Shown here: positions 5,916-7,957 of the stretch, piece after piece | Position numbering within the stretch: position 1 is the stretch's first letter | Layout of the letters: the number at the start of each line of letters is the position of its first letter | Translations under genes and position numbers: made by a program | The notes under the pieces: model-generated | Told to the model about the DNA's origin: nothing | Seen by the model: the letters and a program-made list of their open reading frames with translations, nothing else | Database searches by the model: none | Origin: JALUUH01 sp964636675 | GTDB lineage: Bacteria > Pseudomonadota > Gammaproteobacteria > S012-40 | DNA length: 7,957 bases | NCBI GenBank assembly: GCA_964636675.1 | Contig: CAZWUO010000175.1 | Coordinates: 1-7,957, forward strand | Direction: 5' to 3'

Positions 5916-6779
5916 ATGAGAATTTTTGTATCAGGAGCAACTGGCGCCCAAGGTGGAAATATTGCCCAACAATTGGTTCAAGCCGGTCATTCAGTCGTTA
6001 CCATCAGTTCTAAAGATGATCTCCCGCATTCTATGGAAACAATAAAAGGAGGATTCAGCGATAGCAATGTTATTGAAAAGGCTTTAAGCGGTGTGGACGC
6101 TGCCGTTTTTACGTTTCCATTATTGTTTGATCTGTCTCTCGCAGCGCAGTATGCACAAAATTTTGCAACTGTTGCGAGAGCAAAGAATGTGCCCTTAGTG
6201 ATTTTCAATACATCCTTTGATTTGGCATCACAGGAAACCGGAATGATTGCTTTGGATACAAAGGTGCGAATTAAAAGTATTTTTGACCGGTCTGGATTGA
6301 ATGTAATTACGTTGATGCCAGATATTTATATTGATAATTTTGCTGCACCTTGGTTGATGCCTGCGATTTTAAATGAAGGTATTTTGCCTTACCCAATTGC
6401 CAGTGGACAACAAATACCATTCATCAGTTTGTTCGATCTAGGGCGTCATGTCGTTGCAGCGGTAGACAAGCCAAGCTTAGCAGGTCGGGTTTTACCTATC
6501 GGTGGGAGGCTGTTAACGGGCGAGGAGATCGCATCTGCTATTTCGATGCAAATTGATAAAAAGGTTGAGTTTTTAAATTTGTCCCCCGATGCTTTTGAAA
6601 AACAATTAGCTCCGGCTTTTGGAGGCTTAGCAGCAAGAGAAATTTCTAATTTATATCGATACGTCGACCAGCAGAAGAATAGACTGGTAGCAAAAGATTT
6701 TGCTACATCGCGTAAGCTATTATTCATTTCCCAGCAAACACTCACTGAGTGGGTGCAATCCGTTAACTGGTCGATGTAG
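5916..6779 (+). CDS. NmrA-like NAD(P)-binding oxidoreductase (atypical SDR)
   Basis: This 287-residue protein begins with a Rossmann dinucleotide-binding strand and loop, GATGAQG (7-13) in 'FVSGATGAQGGNIAQQLVQ', as in NmrA/HSCARG-like and QorB-like atypical short-chain dehydrogenases. Later parts also fit: 'VDAAVFTFPL' (60-69), 'VPLVIFNTSF' (92-101), 'PDIYIDNF' (135-142), and the C-terminal 'LPIGGRLLTGEEIASAIS' (193-210) and 'NLSPDAFEKQL' (221-231). Members bind NAD(P)(H) and either reduce quinones and similar electrophiles or act as redox sensors; the substrate cannot be read here. The size is close to E. coli QorB (286 residues), which is also divergent from an HxlR-type gene. AAGGAG (5903-5908) lies 7 nt before the ATG. 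It is probably controlled by the adjacent regulator. Confidence 0.87.
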   Translation: MRIFVSGATGAQGGNIAQQLVQAGHSVVTISSKDDLPHSMETIKGGFSDSNVIEKALSGVDAAVFTFPLLFDLSLAAQYAQNFATVARAKNVPLVIFNTSFDLASQETGMIALDTKVRIKSIFDRSGLNVITLMPDIYIDNFAAPWLMPAILNEGILPYPIASGQQIPFISLFDLGRHVVAAVDKPSLAGRVLPIGGRLLTGEEIASAISMQIDKKVEFLNLSPDAFEKQLAPAFGGLAAREISNLYRYVDQQKNRLVAKDFATSRKLLFISQQTLTEWVQSVNWSM

Positions 6780-6811
6780 CGCTTTACCTGAGCTTAAAAT
6801 TTTTAAGCGCT
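6778..6811 (+). terminator. Inverted repeat just after the oxidoreductase gene, possible terminator
   Basis: Two alternative hairpins are possible: AGCGCTT (6778-6784) with AAGCGCT (6805-6811), or GCTTAAAA (6792-6799) with TTTTAAGC (6801-6808). Neither is followed by a T-tract on the plus strand, so intrinsic termination is uncertain. The outer pair begins in the stop codon of the gene. Confidence 0.3.
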
Positions 6812-6825
6812 GATACTCATCTAAG

Positions 6826-7084
6826 GAACCTCTGATTAAGTCATCTAGCGAGCGTAAATGGCGTTAAACCTAGAATCCGCAGTTGAACGACATGCAGACG
6901 AAGGAGGTAGAACACCAAAAGTGGGCGCTCTTAGGCGACGCATGGAGCAGTTGTCGAGTGCGTTTTTAAGCGTGCTATTCATGGCGTAGCGCGCTCATCC
7001 GCTGAGTGAATTCGACAAACAAGCTCATGCGTTTTCTCATCCATCGCTTAACGATACCTCATAGCGGCCAACTGCGGAATCTAG
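6826..7084. repeat. Intergenic MITE-like repeat, copy 2, with terminal inverted repeats
   Basis: The core runs from 6870 to 7084, about 215 bp. Its left end, CTAGAATCCGCAGTTG, is the inverted complement of its right end, CAACTGCGGAATCTAG, with one mismatch in 16; weaker complementarity continues for about 15 nt further in. The right half (6976-7084) is repeated at 77-185. No complete transposase frame is inside. The symmetrical CTAG at both edges could be part of the inverted repeat or a 4-bp target duplication. A GAACCTCTGA motif at 6826-6835, also at 4-13, lies just outside the core. Confidence 0.7.
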
Positions 7085-7111
7085 TCAGCTATTCTAAAGA
7101 CCAGAAAAAAG

Positions 7112-7181
7112 TAGTGGGAACCCTCAAAATAGTAATTTAACGATAACATTAATTACTATGCCGTAGGAGGTGTTCCCACTA
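7112..7181 (+). promoter_or_regulatory. Nested hairpin in the left non-coding end of the IS110-family element
   Basis: A perfect 10-bp outer stem pairs TAGTGGGAAC (7112-7121) with GTTCCCACTA (7172-7181). Inside it a perfect 9-bp stem pairs ATAGTAATT (7129-7137) with AATTACTAT (7151-7159), with a 13-nt loop. The outer stem's right arm ends on the first base of the transposase ATG, and the Shine-Dalgarno AGGAGG (7165-7170) lies between the two stems. It may be part of a guide (bridge) RNA, or a structure that limits translation from outside transcripts. Confidence 0.5.
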
Positions 7182-7957
7182 TGAACAAGCGTACTTATCG
7201 TTCCAAAGAAATCAAGAAAATTAATGGGAATAAGTTAAAGGAATCCTTGTCAGGAGAAGAAATTGCCGTGGCAATTGATGTTGCTAAACAAAAGCAATTT
7301 GCCCTATTAACCAATAAGGATGCTTCGGTATCAGAGTTGTTTTATTGGCAACATCCAGTAGAAACCCCTCAGATGCTGGATGCGATCAGGGTACTTGCCT
7401 GTCCAGTGACCGTGATTGTTGAATCAACGAGTACCTATGGCGATGCGCTACGTTATCAATTTAGAGCCTGTGGATTTGAAGTGCATCAAGCCAGTGCAAA
7501 GCGGGTTCATGATGCCAAAGAAGTGTATGACGGAGTGCCCAGTTTACATGACGCCAAAGCAGCGACCATCATTGCTCGTTTTTATCGAGATGGATTAACC
7601 AAACCCTGGCGAGAGTTAAGCGACAAAGAGCGTCATTTGAAGGCTTTAAGAAGAGAATATGAGATTCATCAGGGTCAGTATCAGCGTAACCAAAATCGAC
7701 TGGAAGCCTATTTGAGTCGTCACTGGCCCGAGGTGACCTATTTGTTGGATACCGACTCTGTGGCACTTGAAGCACTATTGATGAAATACGGCTCACCTGA
7801 GAAAGTGGCAACCCATGAACGCGAAGCCAGGCAAGTGATAAAACGGGCGTGCCGAAGCATGCTAAGTCCAGAAAAAATCAATGTGATCATTCAAAGTGCT
7901 CAAAAGACGCAGGGAATGCCTTGTATTGAAGCAGAAAGGAACTATTTACAGGCACTT
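7181..7957 (+). CDS. IS110-family transposase, N-terminal 259 residues (runs off window)
   Basis: An uninterrupted frame begins at ATG 7181, with AGGAGG at 7165-7170 (10-nt spacing), and stays open to the last base. The N-terminal RuvC-like DEDD domain is recognisable: 'VAIDVAKQKQFALL' with D33, 'VIVESTSTYG' with E81, 'VHQASAKRVHDAKEVYDG' and 'PSLHDAKAATIIARF' with D124. A helical, charged linker follows from about residue 137, rich in R, E and Q. The C-terminal domain with the catalytic serine should lie beyond the window. These recombinases move the element as a circle, with no typical terminal inverted repeats, and IS110-group members use a bridge RNA encoded beside the gene. There is an N-terminal extension of about 27 residues before the first strand. 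No frameshift is seen in the visible part. Confidence 0.92.
   Translation, partial: MNKRTYRSKEIKKINGNKLKESLSGEEIAVAIDVAKQKQFALLTNKDASVSELFYWQHPVETPQMLDAIRVLACPVTVIVESTSTYGDALRYQFRACGFEVHQASAKRVHDAKEVYDGVPSLHDAKAATIIARFYRDGLTKPWRELSDKERHLKALRREYEIHQGQYQRNQNRLEAYLSRHWPEVTYLLDTDSVALEALLMKYGSPEKVATHEREARQVIKRACRSMLSPEKINVIIQSAQKTQGMPCIEAERNYLQAL

Larger units (their letters stand above)
7085..7957 (+). mobile_element. IS110-family insertion sequence (left part; right end outside window)
   Basis: The element comprises the transposase gene and the non-coding left end before it. The exact left boundary cannot be fixed, because IS110-family elements lack typical inverted repeats. It must lie at or before the hairpin at 7112 and is placed here directly after the repeat's right edge at 7084. 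That leaves about 96 nt of left non-coding DNA. Confidence 0.65.

Noticed and set aside
5987..6745. Minus-strand frames 5987-6208 and 6446-6745 inside the oxidoreductase gene
   Set aside because: They are antisense to a gene with clear Rossmann motifs; no ribosome binding site or family match.
7416..7811. Frames at 7416-7598 (+) and 7569-7811 (-) inside the transposase gene
   Set aside because: The long uninterrupted transposase frame from 7181 explains this region.
1..7957. CRISPR array, tRNA, rRNA
   Set aside because: No regularly spaced short repeats, cloverleaf-like sequences or rRNA segments were seen on either strand.

Overview
The window looks like a chromosomal segment of a gammaproteobacterium with modest GC content (roughly 40% by eye). 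The combination of HprK, RapZ, a mannose-type EIIA, HPr and MgtE with AT-rich intergenic DNA and IS/repeat debris would fit a Legionellales-type host-associated bacterium. That placement is an inference from gene content and style, not from a marker gene.

Layout from left to right: (1) Positions 1-185 hold one copy of an intergenic repeat, followed by about 200 nt with no recognisable gene. (2) A small PilZ-domain gene (393-740, +). (3) A long minus-strand block reading right to left: hprK (5309-4404), rapZ (4400-3546), a mannose-family PTS EIIA (3549-3145), HPr (3132-2863), then mgtE (2765-1416) and a secreted DUF3047 protein (1412-774). Genes in this block are separated by 3 nt, an ATGA overlap, 12 nt, 97 nt and 3 nt. 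(4) A divergent pair: an HxlR-type regulator (5743-5411, -) and an NmrA-like NAD(P)-binding oxidoreductase (5916-6779, +). The 172-nt region between them carries a good sigma70-type promoter and a tandemly duplicated imperfect palindrome that is a strong operator candidate. (5) Positions 6826-7084 hold a second, fuller copy of the intergenic repeat with terminal inverted repeats. It is followed at once by an IS110-family transposase (7181 to the window end), which runs off the window.

The central block reads as a regulatory phosphotransfer system. EIIA (His10) and HPr (His15, Ser46) are present with the HPr Ser-kinase HprK and the nucleotide/aminosugar sensor RapZ. No enzyme I, EIIB or EIIC is encoded here, so the system probably controls metabolism rather than carrying sugar. 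mgtE has a perfect -10 box of its own just upstream and may be separately controlled.

The less ordinary signals are: a nested hairpin between the repeat and the transposase start, in the place where IS110-group elements encode their bridge RNA; a reading frame preserved between the two repeat copies; a RapZ that lacks the basic C-terminal RNA-binding tail known in E. coli; and the two-copy HxlR operator candidate. I see no rRNA, tRNA or CRISPR array.
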